Part shown: piece by piece, positions 52,572 through 61,677 of the stretch
Layout of the letters: each line of letters opens with the position of its first letter
Numbering within the stretch: position 1 is the stretch's first letter
Origin: Luteibacter sp. Sphag1AF
GTDB lineage: Bacteria; Pseudomonadota; Gammaproteobacteria; Xanthomonadales; Rhodanobacteraceae
Assembly: GCF_014192715.1 (NCBI RefSeq)
Contig: NZ_JACHYH010000006.1
Coordinates: 124,001-188,000 of the forward strand
Length of the DNA stretch: 64,000 bases
Direction of reading: 5' to 3'
Notes under the pieces: model-generated
Databases searched by the model: none
What the model saw: only the letters and a program-made list of their open reading frames with translations
Told to the model about the DNA's origin: nothing
Made by a program: the position numbers and the translations under genes

Positions 52572-53594
52572 ATGGATAGCGACCTGCTGCTGCCCAGGCC
52601 CGAAGGTCTCTACTGTCCGGCCGGCGACTTCTACATTGATCCGCTGTATCCGGTGCATCGCGCCGTGGTGACGCATGCCCATGGCGATCATGCACGCTCT
52701 GGCAGCGGTCACTACGATGTGGCCCTGGCGGGCGTCGGCCTGATGCGCGAGCGTCTGGGCGCGGGCTCATCCATCGACGCTCACGCGTACGGCGAGCGAT
52801 TCGCGATGGGCGACACCGTCATATCGCTGCATCCGTCGGGCCACGTGCTGGGTGCGGCACAGATACGGATCGAAGGTGCCGGCAAAGTGGCCGTGGTATC
52901 GGGCGACTACAAGCGCGATCCGGACCCGACCTGCGCGCCGTTCGAGCCGGTGCCCTGCGATATCTTCGTCACCGAATCCACGTTCGGACTTCCCGTGTAT
53001 CGCTGGCCGCACATGTCCAGCGTGATCGACGACATGCTCGCCTGGCTGGACGAGTGCAAGGCGCAGAATGTGCCGGCCGTGCTGTTCTGTTATGCGCTGG
53101 GCAAGGCGCAGCGCATCCTCGCCGAACTGGCGCGGCACACGACACGCACGGTGTTTCTGCACGGCGCGATGCTTCGCCTTGTGGACGTTTACCGCGAAGC
53201 TGGCATCCGCATGCTGCCGACAGCGCCAGTGTCCGAGTCCGCGCGCGGCAGGGATTTCGCAGGAGAGCTGATCATGGCGCCTCCTTCCGCTGCGGGCTCA
53301 CCGTGGATGAAGCGCTTCTCCAGGGCATCCACCGGCTTCGCGTCCGGATGGATGCGCATTCGGGGAGCGCGGCGCCGGCGCGGCTATGACCGCGGATTCG
53401 TGGTGTCCGATCATGCGGACTGGCCGGGTCTGGTGCAGAGTGTGCGCGATTCGCAGGCCAAACGGATCTACGTGACCCACGGCGATGGCGAAGCGCTGAT
53501 CCGTTACCTGCGCGACAACGGCCACGATGCACGGCCACTGCGCGAATTGGGTGGTGCCATGCCCGACGAGCGGTCCAGCGAGGAAGGCGACTGA
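52572..53594 (+). CDS. Ligase-associated DNA exonuclease (metallo-beta-lactamase fold)
   Basis: A 340-residue MBL-fold nuclease of the group coded beside ATP-dependent ligases (called Exo in the Mpe-LigB-Exo-Lhr clusters). Metal ligands appear in VVTHAHGDHARSG (HxHxDH), SGHVLGAAQ, GDYKRDP and VVSDHADWPGL. ATG at 52572 is chosen over the longer start. It overlaps the ligase gene by one base, so these are one operon of DNA-end processing enzymes. Confidence 0.9.
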   Translation: MDSDLLLPRPEGLYCPAGDFYIDPLYPVHRAVVTHAHGDHARSGSGHYDVALAGVGLMRERLGAGSSIDAHAYGERFAMGDTVISLHPSGHVLGAAQIRIEGAGKVAVVSGDYKRDPDPTCAPFEPVPCDIFVTESTFGLPVYRWPHMSSVIDDMLAWLDECKAQNVPAVLFCYALGKAQRILAELARHTTRTVFLHGAMLRLVDVYREAGIRMLPTAPVSESARGRDFAGELIMAPPSAAGSPWMKRFSRASTGFASGWMRIRGARRRRGYDRGFVVSDHADWPGLVQSVRDSQAKRIYVTHGDGEALIRYLRDNGHDARPLRELGGAMPDERSSEEGD

Positions 53595-55189
53595 TGCGCC
53601 GCTTCGCGGACCTTTACGAAGCGCTGGATCGCACCGCGTCCACCAGCGCCAAGCGCGACGCCATGGCGCATTACTTTGCCGAGGCGCCGGCTGACGACGC
53701 CGCGTGGGCGGTGTTCGTGCTGGGCGGTGGCAAACGGCGGCGTACCGCGACGTCCACGGAACTGCGTGCCGCGCTCGCTGCCGAAACCGGTTACGCCGAC
53801 TGGTTGATTGACGAGTGCTACCAGCAGGTGGGCGACCTGGCCGAAACCGTCGCACTGATGCTCCCCGACCATGCCGGCGATGATGGCGATGTGCCGTTGC
53901 ATGCGTGGCTGGAAGACCGCCTGCCGTCACTCGCCAGGCTGGACAGCGCCACGCGCGTGGAAACACTGCGCACATGGTGGCGGCAACTGCCCCGTCCGCA
54001 GATTTTCCTGCTCAACAAATTGCTGACCGGGTCGCTGCGCGTGGGTGTATCGCAACGATTGGTCGTGCAGGCGCTGGCGCAATGGTCAGGGCTTCCCACC
54101 GACATTCTGGCGCATCGCCTCAGTGGCGACTGGCGTCCGGACGCACACGCCATGGGAGAGCTGGCGCGGCCTGCACGTGCTGACGAACATGCCGGTGACC
54201 GACCCTACCCTTTCTTTCTTGCATCGCCGCTGGAGCACGAACCCGCGTCGCTGGGCGACATCGGCGAATGGATCGCCGAGTGGAAATGGGATGGCATCCG
54301 CGCACAACTGATGCGTCGCGCAGGCACCGCACGGCTGTGGTCACGCGGCGAAGAGCGCCTGGACGGACGCTTCCCCGAAATCGAACTCGCCTCGCTGCAA
54401 CTTCCCGATGGCGTGGTGCTGGATGGCGAAATTCTGGGATGGGCCGCCAATGAGGAACACCCCCTCCTGTTTACCGCGCTGCAAAAGCGCATCGGCAAGC
54501 AGAAGCCCGGGCCGAAATTACTGGCCGATGTGCCGGTGCGCTTCATGGCTTATGACCTCGTGGAGCAAGCCGGCGATGATCTGCGCGAACTTCCTCTGGA
54601 AGAACGCCGAGCAAGGCTGGTGCGATTGCTGGAATCACACGGGCCCACGCTCATGCTCTCGCCGGAGGTGAAAGCCACCGACTGGCAGGCGCTGGCCATC
54701 CTCCGCGATGAATCGCGTGTACGCCTTACCGAAGGCCTGATGATCAAGCGGCGCACCTCGCCCTACCGAACAGGCCGCAAACGCGGTGACTGGTGGAAAT
54801 GGAAAATTGATCCGTACACGCTGGATGCCGTGTTGCTGTATGCGCAGCCCGGCCACGGGCGCCGCTCCGGCCTGTTTACCGACTATACGTTCGGCGTGTG
54901 GGATGGCGACACGCTGGTGCCGGTAGCCAAAGCGTATTCCGGCCTGGATGACGCGGAGATCGGCCAGCTTGACCGCTGGATACGCGCGAATACTCTGGAA
55001 CGTTTCGGACCCGTGCGGTCGGTCCCTGCACACCACGTGTTTGAACTCGCGTTCGAGGCCATTCAGGCGTCGGGCCGTCACAAGTCCGGCATAGCGGTGC
55101 GCTTTCCGCGCATCCTGCGCTGGCGTCACGATCTGGCGATTCACGATGCCGACCGACTCGACGACCTCCGCCGCCTGGCGTCGGGCTGA
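53594..55189 (+). CDS. ATP-dependent DNA ligase
   Basis: A 531-residue ligase of the LigB/LigC-like bacterial ATP-dependent class. The adenylation lysine is Lys231 in EWKWDGIRAQ (motif I), with motif III region DGEILGWA, motif IV LTEGLMIKRR and motif V WWKWKIDP. The N-terminal domain (residues 1-200) and OB-fold end (VKAYSGLDDAEIGQLDRWI) are present. In the operon it is between the exonuclease and helicase genes; it seals nicks, probably in DNA repair outside replication (NAD-ligase does that). Confidence 0.93.
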   Translation: MRRFADLYEALDRTASTSAKRDAMAHYFAEAPADDAAWAVFVLGGGKRRRTATSTELRAALAAETGYADWLIDECYQQVGDLAETVALMLPDHAGDDGDVPLHAWLEDRLPSLARLDSATRVETLRTWWRQLPRPQIFLLNKLLTGSLRVGVSQRLVVQALAQWSGLPTDILAHRLSGDWRPDAHAMGELARPARADEHAGDRPYPFFLASPLEHEPASLGDIGEWIAEWKWDGIRAQLMRRAGTARLWSRGEERLDGRFPEIELASLQLPDGVVLDGEILGWAANEEHPLLFTALQKRIGKQKPGPKLLADVPVRFMAYDLVEQAGDDLRELPLEERRARLVRLLESHGPTLMLSPEVKATDWQALAILRDESRVRLTEGLMIKRRTSPYRTGRKRGDWWKWKIDPYTLDAVLLYAQPGHGRRSGLFTDYTFGVWDGDTLVPVAKAYSGLDDAEIGQLDRWIRANTLERFGPVRSVPAHHVFELAFEAIQASGRHKSGIAVRFPRILRWRHDLAIHDADRLDDLRRLASG

Positions 55190-57584
55190 GGCGCGTCTGC
55201 GCGACTGGTTCGCGCAGGCGGATCGCCGGCCGGCACCGTTCCAGCGCGCTGCGTGGCGTGCGTGGGCGCAAGGCCAGAACGGGTTGATCCATGCCCCCAC
55301 GGGCACCGGCAAGACGCTCGCCGCCGTCGGTGGTCCGTTGATTGATGCCGTCTTGCGACCTCAGACCGGCCTGCAATTGCTCTGGATCACTCCCTTGCGC
55401 TCGCTGGCGACCGACACCGCACAACACCTCGCCGCTGCTGTGGAAGCGATGGATCTGCCGTGGCGCGTGCTTCGGCGAACCGGCGACAGCGGCAGCAGCG
55501 AGCGCGCGAAGCTGCGTCGCGGTGCCTGCGAATTGCTGATCACCACACCGGAAAGCCTCGCACTGTTGCTCAGTTATCCGGATGCCTCCGAACGCTTTGC
55601 GCGACTTCGCGGCGTGGTCGTTGACGAATGGCACGAACTGATCGGCAGCAAACGCGGCACCCTGCTGCAACTGGGGCTGACGCGCCTGCGCCGCGATCTG
55701 CCCGATCTCAGGACATGGGGGTTGTCCGCTACCCTGGGCAACCTTGAAGAAGCGCTGCACGCACTCGCCGACGATGGGGTGCTGATCGGAAGCGCGTCGC
55801 GCAAGCGCACGCACATAGACACGGCGCTCCCCGAAGGCGGCGAGCGCTTTCCCTGGGCCGGGCATCTGGGCCTTTCCCAACTCCCCCGCGTGCTGGACGC
55901 CGTGACGTCGGCCCGAACCAGCCTGGTGTTCGCCAACACCCGTTCGCAGGCAGAGTTGTGGCACGAAGCATTGGCGTCCGTGTGGCCTGAGTCACCCGAC
56001 ACGCTGGCGCTGCATCATGGCTCCATCGACCCAAAGCTTCGCTTCGCGACGGAGGAGCGATTGCGCACCGGCACGTTGCGTTGCGTGGTGGCCACATCCA
56101 GCCTCGACCTGGGCGTGGACTTCTCCAGCGTGGAACGCGTCGTGCAGATTGGCAGTCCGAAAAGCGTCGCCCGACTGTTGCAACGCGCCGGGCGTAGCGG
56201 CCACCAGCCAGGCCAGCCGTCACGCATCCTGTGTGTGCCCACCCATCTGCTGGAACTGGCCGAAGTAGCGGCCGCGCGTCGCGCGCTGAACGAAGGACAT
56301 CTGGAGCCGCGCCATCCCCTGCGCGGTTGTCTGGACGTACTCGCCCAGCATCTGGTGACGCTGGCGCTCGGCGGTGGTTTTTGCGCTGACGATGCCTATG
56401 CAGAAATCACCACATGTCTGGCCTATGCGCGCCTGCCCCGCCACCGCTTCGATGCCGTGCTGACCTATCTGCAAACCGGTGGCTCAGCGCTGGCCGCGTA
56501 TCCGGAGTATCACAAGCTGGTGGAAACCGACGGTCGGTTCAGCGTGGAAAGCAGTCGCATCGCAAGGATGCATCGCCTGTCCATCGGAACCATCACCTCC
56601 GATGGAAGCATGCAGGTGCGCTATCTGAAGGGTGCCCGGCTGGGCACGGTCGAGGAAAGCTTTCTGTCGCGCCTGCGTCCCGGTGATCGCTTTCTCTTCG
56701 CCGGTCGAAATCTCCAGCTGGTTCGCGTGCGCGACATGACGGCCTATGTACGCGCGGCACCCAACCGCCGCGGTGGCGTGCCGCGCTGGATGGGTGGGCG
56801 ACTGCCGTTGTCAGGCGAATTATCCGATGAACTGCGCCGCACGCTTGCAGATGCAAACGCGCCCGAATCGGAAATGAAAACCCTTCGACCTCTGCTCGCC
56901 ATCCAGCGAAAGCATTCGCACCTTCCGGGCATGGATGAGTTGCTTTGCGAACGAGTGCGTACGCGCGAAGGCGACTATCTGTTCGTGTACCTGTTCGCCG
57001 GCCGACTCGCACACGAGGGCCTTGCCGCCGTGCTCGCATGGCGACTGGCGCGGCTGAAAGCCGGTGACTACGGTTACGCGGTCAACGATTACGGGCTGGC
57101 CATCACGGCCGCGCATCTGCCGCCGCTGGATGGTGCGCTCATGCGCCAGCTGCTACACCCCGCCTCACTGGCAACCGACATTCGCGCCAGCGTGAATCTT
57201 TCGGAACTGGCGCGCCGTCAGTTTCGGGATGTGGCGCGCGTGGCCGGACTGGTCTTTACCGGTTACCCATCGCAGGGGAAAACGTTGCGCCAGCTTCAGG
57301 CATCCAGCGGCCTTCTGTTCGACGTGCTGCGCCGGCACGATCCTCATCACCCGTTGCTGTGGCAGGCCGAGCGTGAGGTGCTGGATCAGCAACTGGACTA
57401 TGCACGCCTGCGCTCTTGCCTCGTTCGCGCAGCACGGTCCACGCTGGTGTGGCGCGAGCCAAAGCGGCTGACACCTCTTTCATTTCCACTGTGGGTGGAG
57501 CGCGTGCGCGGCGGCATCGCGAACGACGACTGGAAGCAACGCGTCGAACGCATGGCAGCCTCGCTGGAAGCCAACGCGTCATGA
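55146..57584 (+). CDS. Ligase-associated Lhr-type DEXH helicase
   Basis: An 812-residue SF2 helicase of the Lhr-Core group. Walker A is HAPTGTGKTLAAV, DEAH-like box VVDEWHELIGSKRG, SATLGNLEEA, and helicase C motifs (LALHHGSIDPKLRF, LQRAGRSGHQPGQ); a C-terminal winged helix and beta-barrel region (residues 420-800) is typical of Lhr. The 44-nt overlap with the ligase end and the ATGA overlap with the next gene show coupling. An ATG at 55146 is chosen; a later start is possible. Confidence 0.92.
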   Translation: MPTDSTTSAAWRRAEARLRDWFAQADRRPAPFQRAAWRAWAQGQNGLIHAPTGTGKTLAAVGGPLIDAVLRPQTGLQLLWITPLRSLATDTAQHLAAAVEAMDLPWRVLRRTGDSGSSERAKLRRGACELLITTPESLALLLSYPDASERFARLRGVVVDEWHELIGSKRGTLLQLGLTRLRRDLPDLRTWGLSATLGNLEEALHALADDGVLIGSASRKRTHIDTALPEGGERFPWAGHLGLSQLPRVLDAVTSARTSLVFANTRSQAELWHEALASVWPESPDTLALHHGSIDPKLRFATEERLRTGTLRCVVATSSLDLGVDFSSVERVVQIGSPKSVARLLQRAGRSGHQPGQPSRILCVPTHLLELAEVAAARRALNEGHLEPRHPLRGCLDVLAQHLVTLALGGGFCADDAYAEITTCLAYARLPRHRFDAVLTYLQTGGSALAAYPEYHKLVETDGRFSVESSRIARMHRLSIGTITSDGSMQVRYLKGARLGTVEESFLSRLRPGDRFLFAGRNLQLVRVRDMTAYVRAAPNRRGGVPRWMGGRLPLSGELSDELRRTLADANAPESEMKTLRPLLAIQRKHSHLPGMDELLCERVRTREGDYLFVYLFAGRLAHEGLAAVLAWRLARLKAGDYGYAVNDYGLAITAAHLPPLDGALMRQLLHPASLATDIRASVNLSELARRQFRDVARVAGLVFTGYPSQGKTLRQLQASSGLLFDVLRRHDPHHPLLWQAEREVLDQQLDYARLRSCLVRAARSTLVWREPKRLTPLSFPLWVERVRGGIANDDWKQRVERMAASLEANAS

Positions 57585-58240
57585 CAGCGCACATCATCGA
57601 ACGCGCCGGTGAACAACTGCTGCTGCATCCGGAGCGCGCCCTGTATTGGCCCGCGCAACGCATGCTGATGGTGGCCGATGTCCATTTCGGAAAGGGTGCC
57701 GTCTTCCGGCGTGCGGGCATTCCCGTGCCGTCGGGCGACACGCTGGAAGATCTCCGCCGGCTGGACACGCTGATCGACCACTTCTCCCCGGAACGCCTGC
57801 TCGTGCTGGGCGACCTGATTCATGGCCATGCCACGTCGCGCAGCGAGTGGGTGGCGCACGTGCGTGGATGGCGCGACGCGCATGCCGCTGTATCGGTAGA
57901 GCTCGTAGCCGGTAACCACGACCGCCATTTCGATTGCCGCACGCTGGGCATCACGGTGCACGACGACAACCTGCGCGTCGGACCCTTGCTGCTGGCGCAC
58001 CATCCGCACACTGACGGGCAGGGTTATGTACTGGCAGGCCACGTACATCCGGGCGTTGTGCTGCGCGATGGATGGCGGCGTCATCGTCTGCCCGCTTTCT
58101 GCTTCGATGCCACCACAGGTCTTCTGCCTGCGTTCGGTACGTGGACCGGCCTGCACGAGATGGCGCCCGCACAGGGTCGCGAGCTGATCGCTGTCACACC
58201 AGCAGGACTGGTGCCCGTGCCGGCCACGCGCGCCGACTGA
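57581..58240 (+). CDS. pdeM: Ligase-associated endonuclease PdeM (calcineurin-like phosphoesterase)
   Basis: A 219-residue metallophosphoesterase of the group found in ligase-associated repair clusters (Mpe). Metal-site motifs are VADVHFGKG, GDLIHGHA, VAGNHDRHF, HHPH and GHVHPG in order, as in calcineurin-like phosphatases. It is coupled to the helicase gene by an ATGA overlap and closes the four-gene operon. Members have phosphodiesterase or endonuclease activity in vitro; the biological substrate is unsettled. Confidence 0.9.
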   Translation: MTAHIIERAGEQLLLHPERALYWPAQRMLMVADVHFGKGAVFRRAGIPVPSGDTLEDLRRLDTLIDHFSPERLLVLGDLIHGHATSRSEWVAHVRGWRDAHAAVSVELVAGNHDRHFDCRTLGITVHDDNLRVGPLLLAHHPHTDGQGYVLAGHVHPGVVLRDGWRRHRLPAFCFDATTGLLPAFGTWTGLHEMAPAQGRELIAVTPAGLVPVPATRAD

Positions 58241-58300
58241 CTGCGGCCACGGGGCTCGCTGCGGAACAATCGTCGCCTCCCCCGGTCACGGAGCGACATC

Positions 58301-60949
58301 ATGGATTTCTCTCTTCCCATGCGGGCATCCCTGTACCCCGGCGCAGCGCTTCTGGTATGCCTGAGCCTCGGCGCATGTGGCGGCGGGAGTTCCGCGCGAC
58401 CGGGTGCAAACAACGGCGGGCAAGCGCCCGCATCGCGTTATCCCATGATCCCGGCCGGGTTTACGGGCACGGGTGTCAACGTGGGGTTGATCGACACGGG
58501 AGCGGACAGCAGCCACCCCGCGCTGGCAGGACGTATCGCCTCACAGCGCCGCTATCTCCCCGACCATCTCGCCACGCCCGACAAAGACGACCCTTACGGC
58601 CACGGCACGCTGATGGCACAGCTGATCGCCGGACGCGGTTCACCTGGTGTGCGCGGTGGCGTGGCTCAGGCGGCACGCATTCACAGCGCGCGGGTGGCAG
58701 ACGACGCTCAAGGGCAACTGGATGTGTCTGCCATCGTAAGCGCCTATCAAGACCTGCTCGGCGAGGGTGTCCGCATCTTCAACAACAGCTACGCCACCAC
58801 ATCGGCACAAGGCCCGGCGGTTCGCCACGCATGGTACCGGCGCGCGTTTGGCCCTGCGGTGACGCAGCACCGCGCACTGCTGGTCTTCGCCGCCGGCAAC
58901 GATGGCCTTGCTCAGCCATCGGAGGAAGCGAGACTCCCCCATTCCTTTCCCGAACTGGAGCGTGGCTGGCTCGCGGTGGTCAACGTAGACCTCGACGCGG
59001 CCGGTCGCGTGACCGGTCTGCATCCCGCATCCAACGCATGCGGCAGCGCGGCACCGTGGTGTATCGCAGCGCCCGGCACGCATCGCGTTGCCGCGGTGGG
59101 CGTCCGCTACGCGTCGGGCGTCACGAATGGCACATCGGCGGCGGCAGCCATCGTGACCGGCGCCGCCGCCCTGGTGCAGGAAGCGTTTCCTTATTTCACC
59201 GGTGAACAGGTTCGGCAGACGCTGTTGAGCACGGCCGCGCCGCTCGGTGACACGGCGCGCTACGGTCATGGCCTGCTGGACATCGTGCGCGCAGTGCGGG
59301 GGCCGGCCGCGTTTCATTGGGGCGAATTCGACGTGCGCATCCCGGGTGACAGCACATGGAGCCACGACATCAGCGGAGAAGGCGGCGTGGCCAAGCGCGG
59401 CCCGGGCACACTCCGGCTGACGGGCGACAACCACTATCGCGGCGTCACCCGCGTGGTCGAAGGATCACTGCACGTGGATGGCACGGTACGCACGCCCATC
59501 CACATCTGGCCGGCAGCCACGCTGACCGGACAAGGTCACATCCTCAGCGACGTCATCAATGCCGGCTGGCTGGTGACGTCGGCCCGTCTGCGTATCCAGG
59601 GCAACTATCAGGCCAACGACACCGCCGTGCTGTCCGTCGCACCGGGACAGCCCCTGCGCGTGGATGGGCAAGCCCTCATTGAAGGCAGTTCGCTGTCGCT
59701 GCGACCGCCTGCGCCGGGCTACCTGCTTTCGTCCAGCGAACCCCTGCTGATGGCCGCGCACGGAGTGCAGGGACGATTCGCGCAGGTCCGTTACGAAGGT
59801 GGCGTGTTCTACGACGCACAACTGGAATACCTTCCGGATGCGGTCCAGGCACATATCCAGCGTCGATCCGTGGCGCAGATACTGGGAGCATCCGATACGA
59901 ACGGGCAGATGGCGGCACTGGACGCGGCGCTGACGCAGGCCAGCGCACGTGCGCCGCATGGAGAGGTTCCGGCGGAAGTTGCCGCGCTGCTCCGTTCGCC
60001 GGATGTGGCGAGCGTGCGTTCGTCCGTAGACAGCCTGTCGGCAAGTGCTCATGTCGCCAACCGCGTGCTCGCCGCGCAACGCCACGACGCATATCTTCGC
60101 GCTGTCGCGCTTCGTTCGTTCAGCGTCGCAGGAGGCGACGTTGCCGACGGCGCGTGGCTGGATCATGTGCAATGGCGCGAGCGCGGCCTGGCTTCCAGCG
60201 TGCATGGCAGCCAGGGCATTCGTGGTGGATACGACATGCGCAAGGACGATGCGTTTGCCGCAGGCGTCGCCTTTGAAGTCGCGCGCGCGACGGCAGCCTT
60301 CGCGGGTGGCAACGGCACGTTCACCGCAGCCACGCAGACTGCCACGCTGCACGCCATCACCACGGCGAAGCACGGCTACATCGGTTCGATGTTCTCCCTC
60401 GGCAACACCACGCATCAAGTGCAGCGAACGCTGTTTCCCGGCGAACATCCAGCGACGGCGAGGTCACGCTATCGCGTGACGTCCATGACGTGGCGACTGG
60501 AAGCCGGCCGGCACGTACAGATGGGGTCATCGCGGCTATCGCCATATCTGTGCGCAGGCATCGAGCGCTCGCGACACGGCGCCTTCACCGAGCATGGAGC
60601 CTCTGGTTTTGGCATCGCCGCATCGGCTCAATGGACCAGCCGACCCGTGGCATGCGCGGGTTTGCGCTATGCCGCGCGGCATCAACGCGTGCACGCGCTG
60701 GCGCATGCACAGGTGCAGCACAACATCGGCGGCCGTCGCCGTGACTTCCGCGCCTCATTCGCTGCGTTTCCGGACGCTGGCTGGCGCGTCAATGGCCCGG
60801 GTCTGGCGCGCAGGGAGGCATCGGCTGGCGTTGCCCTGCACATGGAGTTGCACGGCGCATGGCATGCGCGAATCGGAGCCGAAGTCCACCAGAGGTCGGG
60901 GCAGCCGACTGGCGTCGATACGTCGCTGGGGCTCGCTTATACGTTCTGA
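58301..60949 (+). CDS. Lipid-anchored subtilisin autotransporter protease
   Basis: An 882-residue serine protease with a lipobox signal (CLSLGACGGGSS, Cys near 27), an S8 subtilisin domain with Asp65 (GLIDTGAD), His101 (YGHGTLMAQ), oxyanion Asn (FAAGND) and Ser279 (NGTSAAAAIVTG), a passenger beta-helix/linker (about 330-600) with GPGTLRLTGDNHYRGVTRV, and a C-terminal autotransporter barrel (about 625-882) ending in YTF. This layout is that of NalP/SphB1-type surface proteases, which release other surface proteins. Signature at serine, GTSAAAA, differs from the usual GTSMAAP. Single gene; converges with cutC. Confidence 0.9.
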   Translation: MDFSLPMRASLYPGAALLVCLSLGACGGGSSARPGANNGGQAPASRYPMIPAGFTGTGVNVGLIDTGADSSHPALAGRIASQRRYLPDHLATPDKDDPYGHGTLMAQLIAGRGSPGVRGGVAQAARIHSARVADDAQGQLDVSAIVSAYQDLLGEGVRIFNNSYATTSAQGPAVRHAWYRRAFGPAVTQHRALLVFAAGNDGLAQPSEEARLPHSFPELERGWLAVVNVDLDAAGRVTGLHPASNACGSAAPWCIAAPGTHRVAAVGVRYASGVTNGTSAAAAIVTGAAALVQEAFPYFTGEQVRQTLLSTAAPLGDTARYGHGLLDIVRAVRGPAAFHWGEFDVRIPGDSTWSHDISGEGGVAKRGPGTLRLTGDNHYRGVTRVVEGSLHVDGTVRTPIHIWPAATLTGQGHILSDVINAGWLVTSARLRIQGNYQANDTAVLSVAPGQPLRVDGQALIEGSSLSLRPPAPGYLLSSSEPLLMAAHGVQGRFAQVRYEGGVFYDAQLEYLPDAVQAHIQRRSVAQILGASDTNGQMAALDAALTQASARAPHGEVPAEVAALLRSPDVASVRSSVDSLSASAHVANRVLAAQRHDAYLRAVALRSFSVAGGDVADGAWLDHVQWRERGLASSVHGSQGIRGGYDMRKDDAFAAGVAFEVARATAAFAGGNGTFTAATQTATLHAITTAKHGYIGSMFSLGNTTHQVQRTLFPGEHPATARSRYRVTSMTWRLEAGRHVQMGSSRLSPYLCAGIERSRHGAFTEHGASGFGIAASAQWTSRPVACAGLRYAARHQRVHALAHAQVQHNIGGRRRDFRASFAAFPDAGWRVNGPGLARREASAGVALHMELHGAWHARIGAEVHQRSGQPTGVDTSLGLAYTF

Positions 60950-61677
60950 GCCGGGGCCGCCTGTATCGCGGACACGAGTTGCCGGATCGTGGCGTCATCG
61001 CTGTCTTGCGGCATCGCCCCCATGCCCAGATCGTCCTCCGGCTGGTAGCGCACGGAGGACGGTCGCGGCGCACGTGCTGAGGCATGCAGCTCTGCGACAC
61101 CCGTGGCAGCAATCAGCGGCCCCGCGTTTTCCGGACTGACACCCGCACCCGCCATGATGCGAATGCGCGGTCCTCCCTGCTCCACCAGCGAGGCAATAGC
61201 GCTGCGTCCTTCCCAAGCACTGCGCTGACCACCCGACGTGAGCACGCGTTCGCAGCCCAGTGCGATGATCGCCTCCAGTGCACGCGTGCGGTCACGGGCG
61301 ACGTCGAACGCGCGGTGAAAGGTGACGCCCAGCCCGCGTGCGGCGCGCATCAGTTCGCCGCAGAACACGACATCAACGTCTCCATCCGCATCCAGTGCGC
61401 CCACAACCACGCCATCACATCCCAGCCGAACGCAGTGCTCCACGTCGGCGAGCATGCTTTCCTGCTCGCTGGCGTCAAACAGAAAGTGGCCAGCGCGTGC
61501 ACGAATAAGCACATAGAGGGGAATGCGCAGCGCGTCACGTGCCCGCGCGATGACGGCATGGGAGGGTGTCAGGCCACCGAGTTCCAGCCCACTGCAAAGT
61601 TCGACGCGCCCCGCTCCCGCGAACTGCGCAGCGCGCGCGGACGCCACCGAGCCTGCCGCGATTTCCAGGATGCGCAT
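60937..61677 (-). CDS. cutC: Copper homeostasis protein CutC-like
   Basis: A 246-residue TIM-barrel of the CutC family: MRILEIAAGSVASARAAQFAGAGRVELCSGLELGGLTPS, then VLIRARAGHFLFDASE, GCDGVVVGALDADG, TFHRAFDVARD, RVLTSGGQRSAWEG, and RIRIMAGAGVSPENA. The family was named for copper but its real role is unsettled. Its 3' end overlaps the autotransporter gene by 13 nt (convergent). The ATG shares a base with the stop of the upstream hydrolase, so they are co-transcribed. Confidence 0.92.
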   Translation of the reverse strand: MRILEIAAGSVASARAAQFAGAGRVELCSGLELGGLTPSHAVIARARDALRIPLYVLIRARAGHFLFDASEQESMLADVEHCVRLGCDGVVVGALDADGDVDVVFCGELMRAARGLGVTFHRAFDVARDRTRALEAIIALGCERVLTSGGQRSAWEGRSAIASLVEQGGPRIRIMAGAGVSPENAGPLIAATGVAELHASARAPRPSSVRYQPEDDLGMGAMPQDSDDATIRQLVSAIQAAPAQNV

